A DNA stretch of 21,341 bases, taken from contig CALFHW010000194.1 of the NCBI GenBank assembly GCA_937876695.1, positions 1 through 21,341 on the forward strand, written 5' to 3'. Under the pieces are notes generated by a model. It did not search any database. It was not told where the DNA came from and saw only the letters and a program-made list of their open reading frames with translations. The number at the start of each line of letters is the position of its first letter. Within the stretch, counting starts at the first letter, position 1. This document shows, one piece after another, positions 1 through 8,125 of the stretch. Both the position numbers and the translations under genes were made by a program. Origin of the DNA: an uncultured bacterium. Its GTDB lineage: Bacteria > Patescibacteriota > Dojkabacteria > CALFHW01.

Positions 1-1084
1 TAAGTGCGGCCGGAATAAATAGTGAGCACAGCATAAACCAAATACCTAGATGTCCGTAGTCATGAGAAAAGTATTCGGCGTCTAGCTTGGGGAAGCTGTA
101 AAAAATTCCGCCGAAATGATCGATGTTGGTTCCGAGAGTGCTGAAGCCCGCTCTAAAGAGTCTGGCAGTATTTGCTGGCTGATGCAGAAAGCTACCATAA
201 AAAATCTGGGCAATAATAAAATTTGGCAAGGCTAATATTACCGCTGGAATAAGGCTAATGGCCACACTGCTAGCGATTTTATTTAGCTGCTTATATTTTA
301 GGTAGAATGCTGTTAAGGTAGCGATTGCCATCGGCACCGCCAGAATCATACCGTGAAATTTAACTCCGAAGACAATTGACGTCGCTAGCAAGGCAATGAC
401 CAGGTCTCTGCGTTTACCTGTGGATATGCTATGAGCACTTAGTATTCCAGCTAGAAGAAAAGCTAGGATGAGCAGGATATCGTTCTGGGTGGTGAAGCTA
501 TTTGTCCAGTAAAGTGCTATGGAAATTAAAAATAAGGTACTTAGCGCGGCCCATTTTCCGGAAAATCCAAACCAGCGACGAGAAATGTACACCAATAGTA
601 GCGGAATTAACCCAGCTGCCAGTAGCTGAGGCAGCTCAACCCAGCGATCGACGCCTACGAGAGAGAAGGCGGCCATCATAAGTGGGGCGCTGCCAGTGGG
701 GCTATAGTTGGCGCGAGTTACAGTGATATCCGGGTCATACCAGATAGAACCAGTCTCGCTAGTTCGGGCAATATTTGTCAGATGATACGTCATGCTGTCC
801 CAGTTATTGGGCGGCATTATAGTGATCTTGGCAAATCCGTAAATCATGAAACTAGCCCATACCAATGCTACTGCGATCAGAACTATTCTGGTTAGTTTGT
901 CAGTTGGCAACTTGAAGTTTAATTTTTTGCGGTGCTTGAAGATAAAGAAAACATTTACCAAAAGTAGCACTCCCACTACCCAGCGGAAATTCCACCACTG
1001 AAAAATCTGAAAGAAAGACATCACCCAACTGGCGACAATCAGGGCGCCCCAACTTAGGACAATGTGTTTAACGAGACGTATCAT
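1..1084 (-). CDS. GT-C type membrane glycosyltransferase, C-terminus cut by window edge
   Basis: The frame is open from an ATG at 1084-1082 to the left edge, giving about 361 residues without a stop. The protein is strongly hydrophobic, with TM segments near residues 5-27, 34-51 and 66-87 and several more after 140. After the third TM there is a loop with the motif PPNNWDSMTYHLTNIAR (residues 91-107). An acidic residue in the first extracytoplasmic loop followed by a YHL stretch is typical of GT-C enzymes (GT39/PMT/ArnT-like), which transfer a sugar from a polyprenyl-phosphate donor outside the membrane. Donor and acceptor cannot be read from this. It sits 65 bp downstream of a same-strand hypothetical gene and has its own promoter (1092-1120). 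No Shine-Dalgarno precedes the start. The GT-C fold is a fairly firm call; a flippase-like or other polytopic protein is the alternative. Confidence 0.75.
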   Translation of the reverse strand, partial: MIRLVKHIVLSWGALIVASWVMSFFQIFQWWNFRWVVGVLLLVNVFFIFKHRKKLNFKLPTDKLTRIVLIAVALVWASFMIYGFAKITIMPPNNWDSMTYHLTNIARTSETGSIWYDPDITVTRANYSPTGSAPLMMAAFSLVGVDRWVELPQLLAAGLIPLLLVYISRRWFGFSGKWAALSTLFLISIALYWTNSFTTQNDILLILAFLLAGILSAHSISTGKRRDLVIALLATSIVFGVKFHGMILAVPMAIATLTAFYLKYKQLNKIASSVAISLIPAVILALPNFIIAQIFYGSFLHQPANTARLFRAGFSTLGTNIDHFGGIFYSFPKLDAEYFSHDYGHLGIWFMLCSLFIPAAL

Positions 1085-1091
1085 TTCGGTA

Positions 1092-1120
1092 AGTATAAAA
1101 TATATTGCTATATTTATCTA
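1092..1120 (-). promoter_or_regulatory. Promoter for the GT-C gene, predicted leaderless
   Basis: On the minus strand a -35-like TAGATA (1120-1115) is followed by a 17-nt spacer and a -10 TATACT (1097-1092). Only 7 nt separate the -10 from the ATG at 1084, so transcription should begin at or next to the start codon. Seen by eye; no expression evidence. Confidence 0.5.
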
Positions 1121-1149
1121 CTGATCTAAACGATTATCTAGCCTTAGAT

Positions 1150-1599
1150 TCAAACTATCTCTACTTGAGGCAGTAATTTATTTACGTACGATTTGAATTG
1201 ACTAGCCTTGTTTTTGCTGGAAAAGGTGAGCATCTGTGGTAGCGCTGCCCCGCGCTTATTGATGATATAGGTGTAGCGGCCGCTAATTACTTGTTGGCGG
1301 ATGTTTTTAATCTGAGTGGGTGCTTGGAATAGTAGCCAGTAAACCCTTGATCTTTTGGGCATACGTGAGCGTAAATAGCGATAAATAAAAAACAATAAAA
1401 TGACGATCCCTATTATCAATAACCCTAGAACGCTTGTGGCAGTGTCTGCAGCGAATGGCACACGCCAAACCAACCATAACAGCAAAGCTATGTCGAACAT
1501 ACTTATAACGACAATGAGAAATGCATAAAGATTGCCACCTGATCTAATGTGGCTTAAAATGAAGTGTCTGAATTCCTCAGATTTGTCTGGTTGTTTCAT
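1150..1599 (-). CDS. Hypothetical two-TM membrane protein
   Basis: This encodes 149 residues from the ATG at 1599; an in-frame TTG at 1617 would add six residues but is less likely. Two hydrophobic helices lie near residues 26-46 and 54-74, separated by a short loop. After them come a basic stretch (RYLRSRMPKRSR) and a roughly 65-residue soluble tail, which looks like a small alpha/beta domain. The topology suggests a membrane anchor with a C-terminal domain facing the cytosol, as in many small PH-like or YcxB-like proteins, but I do not recognise the family. The start codon lies 24 bp from that of the divergent DUF1761 gene, leaving no room for conventional leaders. A -10-like TAAAAT lies 8 nt before the ATG. 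Function unknown. Confidence 0.7.
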   Translation of the reverse strand: MKQPDKSEEFRHFILSHIRSGGNLYAFLIVVISMFDIALLLWLVWRVPFAADTATSVLGLLIIGIVILLFFIYRYLRSRMPKRSRVYWLLFQAPTQIKNIRQQVISGRYTYIINKRGAALPQMLTFSSKNKASQFKSYVNKLLPQVEIV

Positions 1600-1613
1600 T
1601 AATTTATATTTTA
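1583..1613. promoter_or_regulatory. Overlapping divergent promoters, both predicted leaderless
   Basis: The two start codons (1599 minus, 1624 plus) are 24 bp apart. On the plus strand, TTGTCT (1583-1588) and TATATT (1605-1610) have a 16-nt spacer, and the predicted start is about 6 nt before the ATG. On the minus strand, TAAAAT (1613-1608) lies 8 nt before the ATG, with a poor -35 inside the opposite gene. The -35 elements therefore fall inside the neighbouring coding sequence and the two -10 boxes overlap. Confidence 0.4.
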
Positions 1614-1623
1614 TCAAAAAACC

Positions 1624-2049
1624 ATGCTAGAGTTCGAAGTATTGGGAATTTTAGTGCGCCCGCTCGTTATTTTAGCAGCCATAATCATAAATGTAGTAAT
1701 AGGGATGCTCTGGTATGGGCCAGTATTTGGCAAACAGTGGCTTAAATTGACCGGTAAAAAAGAATCCGATCTGAAAATGAAGCCAACTGATATGATATTT
1801 GCGATGATCTTAGCTTTTTTCATGGCTACTGGACTCAATTCCATCGTGCAATTTTCAGAGCAGGTCTCACAACTGCCTGATCTTATCAACGCCCTAGCAG
1901 TTACTTTCATGGTTGCTACTACAATCACTTTGCCAGCTCTGGCTAACGAGGTGATCTGGGAAGGTAGGAATAAATATTTACTACTGCTGAATTTCAGCCA
2001 TCAGTTTGTCACTATTTTTGGGATGTCGCTGGTACTGATATTGTTGTAA
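1624..2049 (+). CDS. DUF1761-like small membrane protein
   Basis: The product is 141 residues with four hydrophobic segments, near residues 10-30, 56-76, 85-105 and 117-140. The N-terminal pattern, a hydrophobic helix with INVVIGMLWYGPVFGKQW (residues 22-39), matches the DUF1761 signature: a small residue, then G-x-L-W-Y-x-P-x-F-G-x-x-W. DUF1761 proteins are four-helix membrane proteins of unknown biochemical role, and the length is normal for the family. There is no Shine-Dalgarno before the ATG, and a -10-like box lies immediately upstream. The gene is divergent from the 1150-1599 hypothetical and convergent with the ABC permease gene (stop at 2105). It appears monocistronic. Confidence 0.75.
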   Translation: MLEFEVLGILVRPLVILAAIIINVVIGMLWYGPVFGKQWLKLTGKKESDLKMKPTDMIFAMILAFFMATGLNSIVQFSEQVSQLPDLINALAVTFMVATTITLPALANEVIWEGRNKYLLLLNFSHQFVTIFGMSLVLILL

Positions 2050-2064
2050 ACATAGCTGACTGGG

Positions 2065-2078
2065 CAGGCAGCTGCCTG
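2065..2078. repeat. Perfect 14-bp palindrome between convergent genes
   Basis: CAGGCAGCTGCCTG is its own reverse complement and can form a 5-bp GC-rich hairpin with an AGCT loop on either strand. It sits in the 55-bp gap between two convergent stop codons. No T-run follows on either side, so it is not a standard intrinsic terminator. It could be a 3'-end stabilising hairpin for both transcripts. Confidence 0.4.
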
Positions 2079-2104
2079 TGACCCTCTGGTTATGAGTCTA
2101 CTTA

Positions 2105-2887
2105 CTACGACCCCATCCGGGCAAATGAACCGCTGGACTTTGAGTGTTTGAGAACCCTCGATGTGTACAAAGTTACGATCACAAGGTAGAAAATTGTCAG
2201 TGTAAATGAGATAGCAATATTGGGCCAGAGTACCTCGCCACCAGATAGTTGTGAGCGAATCGACTGCATAATATACGTCACGGGAGAAAGGTAGGAAAAG
2301 GGCCTCAGGAATTCTGGTAATGTCTCAACCGGGAAAAAGATAGCAGAGAAGGGTTGCAGGATGAAGATAAATCCCCAGGCTAGAGATTGAATGTTTGTGC
2401 CAAAACGAATTATCAGGCTCAGAATAAAGATTCCAGCGGCTATTGCAAAGGTAAACACCACCAAGAAATAGATGATAAAATTGAAAATCCCTAGGTCTAG
2501 CACGTTAAATCCAAATAGCACGCCAGCTACTAGACATACCATAATCGTCACCCCAGCGGATTTTACTAAGCCAGCGATTGCCTGGCCAATTATGAACTCG
2601 CTTAGGGTGAGTGGCGAGATAAATAGACTGCTAAAACTCTTGGACCAGACCTCCCAAAGCATGCCTACACTGATGGTGTATTGGCCGACGCGCAGCACTT
2701 CCCAGATTATAATTCCCGCCAGCAGAAACTGCGCGTCACCCGTAGTTTTAGCAAAGAAGGTCGAGATCAGCCCAAACAGCAAGATGTCGGTAAACGAAAA
2801 CCAGAACAAATCTACCCAAGTCTCCATACTATGGTTTAGATGATACAGAGAATGTGTGGCACTAGCTTTGATGCGATGCAGTTTCAT
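2105..2887 (-). CDS. ABC-2 type transporter permease
   Basis: The product is 260 residues with six predicted TM helices, the standard size and topology of an ABC-2 (DrrB/NodJ-like) permease. The region PFSAIFFPVETLPEFLRPFS (about residues 179-198) followed by YLSPVTYIMQSIRSQL is the typical ABC-2 signature before the last helices. It would form the membrane pore for the ATPase encoded just upstream. The ATPase stop and this start share one base (TAATG), implying translational coupling. The substrate cannot be read: family members export drugs, lipids or glycans. Unlike the Wzm/Wzt pair at 12940-15064, no glycosyltransferase gene adjoins, so a drug or lipid exporter is at least as likely. It converges with the DUF1761 gene. 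Confidence 0.85.
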   Translation of the reverse strand: MKLHRIKASATHSLYHLNHSMETWVDLFWFSFTDILLFGLISTFFAKTTGDAQFLLAGIIIWEVLRVGQYTISVGMLWEVWSKSFSSLFISPLTLSEFIIGQAIAGLVKSAGVTIMVCLVAGVLFGFNVLDLGIFNFIIYFLVVFTFAIAAGIFILSLIIRFGTNIQSLAWGFIFILQPFSAIFFPVETLPEFLRPFSYLSPVTYIMQSIRSQLSGGEVLWPNIAISFTLTIFYLVIVTLYTSRVLKHSKSSGSFARMGS

Positions 2888-3852
2888 TATTTCAGTTCGC
2901 CTTTACGTGCAAATTTTAAAAATACATCTTCCAGAGAAGGCTTATTGATGCCAATGTCGGTTATCCAAACTCCAGTGTTCTTGATATCAAATAACATCCC
3001 TGGAACATCTGCTTCCGGTAAGGATATGGTGATTGTCCGTTCATTGATGAACTGGTATTGTATAGACCCACGTTCTTTAAACAGTGGCGCCAGCAGCTTC
3101 TCCACTTCGCCGCGGTCGTTTGTAAATGTGAGCTGTAGCTTACTATCGCCCACTAGCTTAGTCAGCCCTAAAGGAGTGTCCTCAGCTAGAACTTTGCCTT
3201 TATACAAAAACACCACCCGGTCACAAAGGCGGGTGATCTCCTCCATATTGTGGCTGGTGTACAAAATTGCGATCCCCTTTTTTTGTTGAAGCTCCCTGAT
3301 CAGTTCGATCACTTTTTGTACAATGTCAGGGTCCAGACTGGCTGTAGGTTCATCCATCAGCAGTAGCTCGGGATCATTCATCAGCGATTTAGCTAGTATT
3401 GCTCTGGTTTGCTGGCCAGAGGATAGCTTCCAGAAAGTGCGGTCCAGGAGTTTCTCAATTTCTAGAAGTTTGGCTACCTCGTCTATTTTGGCAGCAATAT
3501 TTTTGACATTGTAGAGCATTCCGTAGATGCGGAGATTTTGCTTGACAGTCATTTTCCCTTGTAGGTGCGAATAAGCACTGGCAAAATTGATTCTCTCCAA
3601 TACTTCTGAACGGTTGCCTGCAAAGTCCATGCCGAAGTACCTAATTACGCCTGCAGTAGGAGTAGTCAGTCCAGTTAGCATTTGAATGGTGGTGCTTTTG
3701 CCTGCTCCATTTGGGCCAAGCAAGCCCAGAATCTCACCTTTCTTGATAGTGAAGGAGATTCCATCCACGGCAGTGTACTCATTTTCCCCTCGCTTTTGAG
3801 CTGGGTAGACTTTGACTAGGTTCTCAACTTCTAGAATGTTTTGATTCGTCAT
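2887..3852 (-). CDS. ABC transporter ATP-binding protein (DrrA-like)
   Basis: The product is 321 residues. Motifs seen are Walker A GPNGAGKST (46-54), signature LSSGQ (143-147), Walker B LLLMDEP (163-169) and H-loop TSHN around H201. The roughly 100 residues after the nucleotide-binding domain fit the C-terminal extension common in DrrA/CcmA-type ATPases of ABC-2 exporters. It powers the permease encoded directly downstream (TAATG overlap). A likely -10 (TATATA or TATATT) lies about 25-30 nt before the ATG in the 74-bp gap shared with the divergent antiporter gene, giving a short leader. An AAGGA-like stretch is about 15 nt from the ATG, too far for a normal Shine-Dalgarno. Substrate unknown. 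Confidence 0.9.
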   Translation of the reverse strand: MTNQNILEVENLVKVYPAQKRGENEYTAVDGISFTIKKGEILGLLGPNGAGKSTTIQMLTGLTTPTAGVIRYFGMDFAGNRSEVLERINFASAYSHLQGKMTVKQNLRIYGMLYNVKNIAAKIDEVAKLLEIEKLLDRTFWKLSSGQQTRAILAKSLMNDPELLLMDEPTASLDPDIVQKVIELIRELQQKKGIAILYTSHNMEEITRLCDRVVFLYKGKVLAEDTPLGLTKLVGDSKLQLTFTNDRGEVEKLLAPLFKERGSIQYQFINERTITISLPEADVPGMLFDIKNTGVWITDIGINKPSLEDVFLKFARKGELK

Positions 3853-3891
3853 TTAATCAAGTTCTAATCCTTTTAATATATATCTATACTA

Positions 3892-3920
3892 TTGCAAAAT
3901 AAACAAAATAGGAATATTAT
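3892..3920 (+). promoter_or_regulatory. Promoter of the antiporter gene, predicted leaderless
   Basis: TTGCAA (3892-3897), a 17-nt spacer and TATTAT (3915-3920) form a good sigma70-type promoter. Only 6 nt (CCATAA) separate the -10 from the ATG at 3927, so the predicted transcription start coincides with the A of the start codon. There is no room for a ribosome binding site. Confidence 0.6.
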
Positions 3921-3926
3921 CCATAA

Positions 3927-6008
3927 ATGGAATTACATACTCTTGACCCAATTATAACAGTTGTTTTAGCACTTTGCATTCTGGTAATGATAGGGTGTGG
4001 GCTATTTCTTTTGTCTAAGAGATTTAAGCTAATACCTTACCCAGTGATGCTATTGCTGGTAGGTTTGTTAATTAGTTCAATTAATCCCGAAATTCTTGCT
4101 GGCCTTAAGCTAACACCTAGTTTAGTGATGTTTGTATTTTTGCCTGTACTATTATTTGAATCAGCATACCACTTCAATTTTCGTGATCTACGTAAAATTA
4201 TTGCTCTTGCAAGTTTGCTCGCCACATTTGGACTTTTGCTCGCCAGCGCGATCATCGCTGTGGGCCTAAACCTAGTTCTGGGTATTAGCATCCCAGAAGC
4301 CATGTTATTTGCAGCCGCCATATCCTCCACCGACCCGATCGCAGTGCTTTCCATTTTCAAAAAACTAGGAGTACCTAAATTACTACAATTGAATGTAGAT
4401 GCGGAGAGCTTCCTAAACGATGCCACTTCTGTCATTTTGTTTAGGTTCTTTTCAGGGCTGGTATTTGTGAGCTATGCGGGCGACGGTCTAAATCTCAATA
4501 GCTTTGCTGGCGAGGCGGGGGTACAACTGCTTAACTTCGGATATGTCTTTTTGGGTGGCCTAATTGTAGGCGGGATCGCCGGGCTGATCTTCTCCGAGAT
4601 TATTGCCCAAATCAAAAACGCAAACCTCGTTGAAGTTGCTCTGCCAGTTGTGCTTTCGGGCTTCATTTTTATCCTTGCGGAACATTTCTTATTGGTATCT
4701 GGAATTATTGCAGTTATGGCGGCAGGCCTAGTGATGGGGAATTATGGCAAAACAAAATTCTCAGCTGAGGTTGTTAAAACCATGGGTGATACCTGGGACT
4801 TTTTGGTGTTTATAGCCACCACCATTATCTTTATTCTGGTGGGATATGAGATAAATTTAATTAGTCTAATTTCCAACTGGCGCTACTTGCTACTCGGGTT
4901 GGCCTTGGTTTATATCTCCAGAGCTGTCAGCGTTTACATCTTTTCTGCTGTCTACAACTTATTTCAGAGGAACAAGCACAGGCAGATACCAGTGTCTTGG
5001 ATGCATATATCTAACTGGGGGGGCCTTAGAGGCGTATTACCGCTAGCTGTGCTCTTATCTCTACCCGCTGAGTTTGCTTATCGAGATTTATTTATCCAAA
5101 TGACACTGGGCGCAATCTTCTTCTCCATGATCATTAATGCCACAACCATTCAGCCATTGATAAAGCTGCTAAAAATCGACAGCCTAACCATTGCCGAACA
5201 ATTGGAAAATAAAATTACCCAGATCCTACTCATCAAAAGGTTAATTTTAAAATTAAAGCTCATCCAAGAAAAAGGTGAGGTAGGCTCAGAGCTCTACGGT
5301 ATCCATCTCAAAGAGTTACAAGGCCAACTAAGGACGGCAAAGCTAGATCTGAATAAATCGCTCTCTCAACAACAAGGTGCTCAGCGCGACCTACTTAAAC
5401 AGGAGTTTGAGAAAGTGCTGCGCAGGCACTGTTTACAAATAGAGAGAATGACCTATAAGAGTTTGTTCGATCGCATGGTGATCGGTGAGGATCTATTCAA
5501 AGCACTCGATTCCTCGATTCATTATCAGAAGGACTCATTGGAAACCGGCAGCAACCAGTTTAAATCTAGAGGTAAGAGTTTAGAGGATAAGTTCCGCAAG
5601 TTTGAGATGCAAATTGGATCTATCCAGTCATTTCTTAAGAGGTTTAATTACCACGGCACCAGAAATAGTATCGAGGATACGTACGCGTACTATCAAGCAA
5701 GGTTAATGGGGGATGAGAAGGTGTTGGAGGAGCTAGGCAACTTTAGTGAACTAGATGTGGAGCTATTTGGTTCTGGTCTAGTAACTCAGCTCAAGCAGGA
5801 ATATACCGGCCTCATGGAATACAACCAAAAAACTATAGCTGAAATCAGGTCTAACTATAAGCAGCTAGCGCTTGCTGCTGAAGAGAAGTTTTATGTCTGT
5901 GAGAGCATGGATTGTTTAGCAGAATTTCTGCGTGAATATGGCGATGAGGAGCTAGTTTCAACAAACGCGTTAAAAATGTTGAAATTGGCCCCCAAAAATA
6001 TGGTATAA
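3927..6008 (+). CDS. CPA1/NhaP-type Na+(K+)/H+ antiporter with long cytosolic tail
   Basis: The product is 693 residues. The first ~420 form a polytopic domain of about 12-13 helices. Ion-site motifs are visible: SSTDPIAV (133-140, D136), and ESFLNDA (160-166, E160, N164, D165), which matches the ExxxND pattern of CPA1 exchangers. HISNWGGLRGVLPL near residue 360 carries the conserved arginine. It would exchange cytosolic Na+ or K+ for external protons. The tail (about 425-693) is hydrophilic, rich in Lys, Glu and Gln, and looks helical or coiled-coil. Bacterial NhaP/YjcE-like proteins often carry such tails, but no TrkA or cNMP regulatory motif is evident. It sits between an ABC exporter and gmd. 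Its last codons contain the gmd promoter. Confidence 0.88.
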   Translation: MELHTLDPIITVVLALCILVMIGCGLFLLSKRFKLIPYPVMLLLVGLLISSINPEILAGLKLTPSLVMFVFLPVLLFESAYHFNFRDLRKIIALASLLATFGLLLASAIIAVGLNLVLGISIPEAMLFAAAISSTDPIAVLSIFKKLGVPKLLQLNVDAESFLNDATSVILFRFFSGLVFVSYAGDGLNLNSFAGEAGVQLLNFGYVFLGGLIVGGIAGLIFSEIIAQIKNANLVEVALPVVLSGFIFILAEHFLLVSGIIAVMAAGLVMGNYGKTKFSAEVVKTMGDTWDFLVFIATTIIFILVGYEINLISLISNWRYLLLGLALVYISRAVSVYIFSAVYNLFQRNKHRQIPVSWMHISNWGGLRGVLPLAVLLSLPAEFAYRDLFIQMTLGAIFFSMIINATTIQPLIKLLKIDSLTIAEQLENKITQILLIKRLILKLKLIQEKGEVGSELYGIHLKELQGQLRTAKLDLNKSLSQQQGAQRDLLKQEFEKVLRRHCLQIERMTYKSLFDRMVIGEDLFKALDSSIHYQKDSLETGSNQFKSRGKSLEDKFRKFEMQIGSIQSFLKRFNYHGTRNSIEDTYAYYQARLMGDEKVLEELGNFSELDVELFGSGLVTQLKQEYTGLMEYNQKTIAEIRSNYKQLALAAEEKFYVCESMDCLAEFLREYGDEELVSTNALKMLKLAPKNMV

Positions 6009-6009
6009 A
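5979..6009 (+). promoter_or_regulatory. Extended -10 promoter for gmd, inside the antiporter 3' end
   Basis: TTGAAA (5979-5984), a 19-nt spacer and an extended -10, TGGTATAAA (6001-6009), lie across the antiporter stop codon. The gmd ATG follows 5 nt later (6015), so a transcript starting here would have essentially no 5' leader. The spacer is longer than ideal, but the TGn extension can offset that. Confidence 0.5.
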
Positions 6010-6014
6010 CTAAC

Positions 6015-7151
6015 ATGAAGAAAGCACTAATTACCGGCATAACAGGTCAGGATGGTTCTTACTTGGCTGAGTTACTACTTGAGAAAGGTTACCAAGTTCA
6101 CGCAATTGTAAGGCGTAATTCAAACTTTAATATCGCTCGTATCGCGCATCTCTTCGGAGAGAAGAGCGACGCGGAAATCTTGCTCGAGAAGGGTCACCAA
6201 TTCCCAGTTGATTTCAAAGGCGGAGCAAATGTCTTAGAAGGCATAAAGGCGGCGAGTTTGGCAGATAATAAGCTTTTTTTGTACTACGGCGATTTATCAG
6301 ATTCCTCTACTATCAACAAACTTGTAGCCGAGTTGCAGCCCGACGAATTCTACAATCTAGGCGCGCAAAGCCATGTCAGAGTTAGTTTTGATATACCTGA
6401 GTATACTGCTGATGTGGTAGCTATGGGCCCCTTGAGAATTTTGGAGGCGATTAGAAATTTCTCGCCTAAGACGCGTTTCTATCAGGCTTCCAGCAGCGAA
6501 ATGTACGGCAAAGTTAAAGAAGTTCCTCAGAAAGAGACAACGCCATTTCATCCTAGATCGCCTTACGGAGTGGCTAAGGTGTTTGGCTTCTGGGCCACAG
6601 TGAACTACCGCGAAAGCTATGATCTGCACGCCAGCAACGGTATCCTGTTCAACCACGAATCTCCAAGACGCGGGCGCACATTTGTCACTCGCAAAATAAC
6701 TCGCACCATTGCTAAAATTAAGCTAGGCAAGGAAGACTGCTTATACCTCGGTAATCTGGATTCTAAGAGAGATTGGGGACATGCCAGAGATTATGTGGAA
6801 GCCATGTGGCTCATGCTGCAGCAAGAAAAAGGTGATGACTACGTGGTGGCAACGGGAGAAATGCATACCGTGCGTGAATGCGTAGCTGTAGCAGCTGCTG
6901 AGGCAGGTTTTGACATTGAGTGGCAAGGTGAGGGTGTAAACGAAAAGGGTATAGATAAGGCAACTGGTAAGACTATCGTGGCAGTCAATCCTGCCTATTT
7001 TAGACCCGCAGAGGTTGAGCAGCTCCTTGGTGATCCTAGCAAAACAAAGCAAGTTCTAAACTGGCAACCTAAGTACACCTTTGATACTCTAATCCGGGAG
7101 ATGGTACAGTACGACCTGAAGAACGAAGCTGAACAAAATTATAGCTACTGA
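6015..7151 (+). CDS. gmd: GDP-mannose 4,6-dehydratase
   Basis: The product is 378 residues of the short-chain dehydrogenase (SDR) fold, converting GDP-mannose to GDP-4-keto-6-deoxymannose. Seen are the NADP-binding motif GITGQDG (8-14), RRNSNFN (33-39) where Gmd normally has RRxSxFNxxR, YGDLSDSS (91-98), and catalytic residues in SSSEMYG (159-165, E162) and SPYGVAK (182-188, Y184, K188). NHESPRRG and [13 protein letters not shown] further on are hallmark Gmd segments. Compared with the E. coli enzyme there are about 25 extra residues around 49-84, before YGDLSD. The gene is followed after 38 bp by fcl, giving a two-gene GDP-L-fucose pathway that can feed the GT11 enzyme encoded at 12027-12959. 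There is no Shine-Dalgarno; it has its own promoter. Confident identification. Confidence 0.95.
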   Translation: MKKALITGITGQDGSYLAELLLEKGYQVHAIVRRNSNFNIARIAHLFGEKSDAEILLEKGHQFPVDFKGGANVLEGIKAASLADNKLFLYYGDLSDSSTINKLVAELQPDEFYNLGAQSHVRVSFDIPEYTADVVAMGPLRILEAIRNFSPKTRFYQASSSEMYGKVKEVPQKETTPFHPRSPYGVAKVFGFWATVNYRESYDLHASNGILFNHESPRRGRTFVTRKITRTIAKIKLGKEDCLYLGNLDSKRDWGHARDYVEAMWLMLQQEKGDDYVVATGEMHTVRECVAVAAAEAGFDIEWQGEGVNEKGIDKATGKTIVAVNPAYFRPAEVEQLLGDPSKTKQVLNWQPKYTFDTLIREMVQYDLKNEAEQNYSY

Positions 7152-7160
7152 TCTAACTTT

Positions 7161-7186
7161 GGTGGAGCTAGTTATTAGCTTTTTTT
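7161..7186 (+). promoter_or_regulatory. Hairpin plus T-run between gmd and fcl (attenuator or ribosome-site spacer)
   Basis: AGCTA (7166-7170), loop GTTAT (7171-7175) and TAGCT (7176-7180) form a perfect 5-bp stem followed by six more Ts, shaped like a weak intrinsic terminator. The fcl ATG is at 7190. A GGTGG (7161-7165) sits directly before the stem. If the hairpin folds, the effective distance from GGTGG to the ATG becomes 9 nt, which would suit a Shine-Dalgarno. Both readings are inference; the stem is short. Confidence 0.35.
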
Positions 7187-7189
7187 AAC

Positions 7190-8125
7190 ATGGAAAAGTC
7201 AGCCAAGATATATGTAACAGGACATTCGGGGTTAGTAGGTACTGCGCTGCTAGCTCACCTCAAAGCTGAGGGGTATGAAAACATCATCACTGCGGGCCAC
7301 AAGGATCTCGATTTGCTAGACCAACACGCGACTGACAGTTTTTTTGCTGAGCAAAAGCCTGAGTATGTGTTTCACTTGGCGGCTAAAGTTGGAGGCATTG
7401 TAGGCAATAAGACTTTTCCCGCCGACTACACCTACGAAAATACCCAGATCAACACCAATGTAATCCACAGCTCCCACGTCCATGGAGTTAAAAAGCTCTT
7501 AAACTTCGGTAGCGTCTGTATTTACCCGGTTGCCGCAGCCATTCCCATAAAAGAGGAGTATGTGCTGACTGGACCACTTGAGTATACAAATGAAGGCTAC
7601 GCGCTGGCTAAGCTCGCGGGACTGATGATGTGCAAGAAGTACAAGGAACAGTACGGCGATAATTTCATCTCGGTTATGCCCGCAAATCTTTACGGCCCCA
7701 AGGACAACTTCCACCCGGAGTATTCTCATGTTATCCCAGGGCTGATGAGAAGGATACATGACGCCCGCATAACTGACCAACCTAAAGTAACAGTTTGGGG
7801 GACTGGCAAGCCCACTCGCGACTTCTTATTCAGCCAGGATTTGGCTGAGGGTTTGCTGTTTCTGATGCAAAACTATGACGGCCTAGAGCACATAAATATT
7901 GGACCTAGTAGGGAGACTTCTATTGCTGAGCTAGCCAAGACGATGGCTAAGATCGTGGGCTATACTGGCGAACTAGAATTCGATACCAGCAAACCAGACG
8001 GTACGCCCAGACGCTACCTCGATACTAGCAAGATAAACGCTTTAGGCTGGAGCGCACGCACCTCTCTGGAAGACGGCTTAGCTAAGACCTATAAGTGGTA
8101 CCAGGAGAATATTGCTAACTCTTAG
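7190..8125 (+). CDS. fcl: GDP-L-fucose synthase
   Basis: The product is 311 residues of the SDR fold, catalysing the epimerase and NADPH-dependent reductase steps from GDP-4-keto-6-deoxymannose to GDP-L-fucose. Visible are the nucleotide motif GHSGLVG (11-17), HLAAKVGGI (62-70), GSVCIYP (107-113, with S108 and C110) and YALAK (137-141, Y137 and K141). These align one-for-one with the E. coli S107/C109/Y136/K140 set. DNFHPEYSHVIPGLMRR is the family's substrate-site segment. Length is typical. It follows gmd by 38 bp, with a hairpin in between. The TAG stop overlaps the stop of the opposing glycosyltransferase gene by 3 bp, with no visible terminator. Also called wcaG. Confidence 0.95.
   Translation: MEKSAKIYVTGHSGLVGTALLAHLKAEGYENIITAGHKDLDLLDQHATDSFFAEQKPEYVFHLAAKVGGIVGNKTFPADYTYENTQINTNVIHSSHVHGVKKLLNFGSVCIYPVAAAIPIKEEYVLTGPLEYTNEGYALAKLAGLMMCKKYKEQYGDNFISVMPANLYGPKDNFHPEYSHVIPGLMRRIHDARITDQPKVTVWGTGKPTRDFLFSQDLAEGLLFLMQNYDGLEHINIGPSRETSIAELAKTMAKIVGYTGELEFDTSKPDGTPRRYLDTSKINALGWSARTSLEDGLAKTYKWYQENIANS

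Noticed and set aside
1600..1617. TTG start for the two-TM hypothetical
   Set aside because: It would place the two divergent start codons 6 bp apart. The ATG at 1599 has a -10-like box at suitable distance.
2105..3852. First ABC pair as a second glycan exporter
   Set aside because: The ATPase lacks a Wzt-type glycan-binding domain and the neighbours are not glycosyltransferases; substrate left open.
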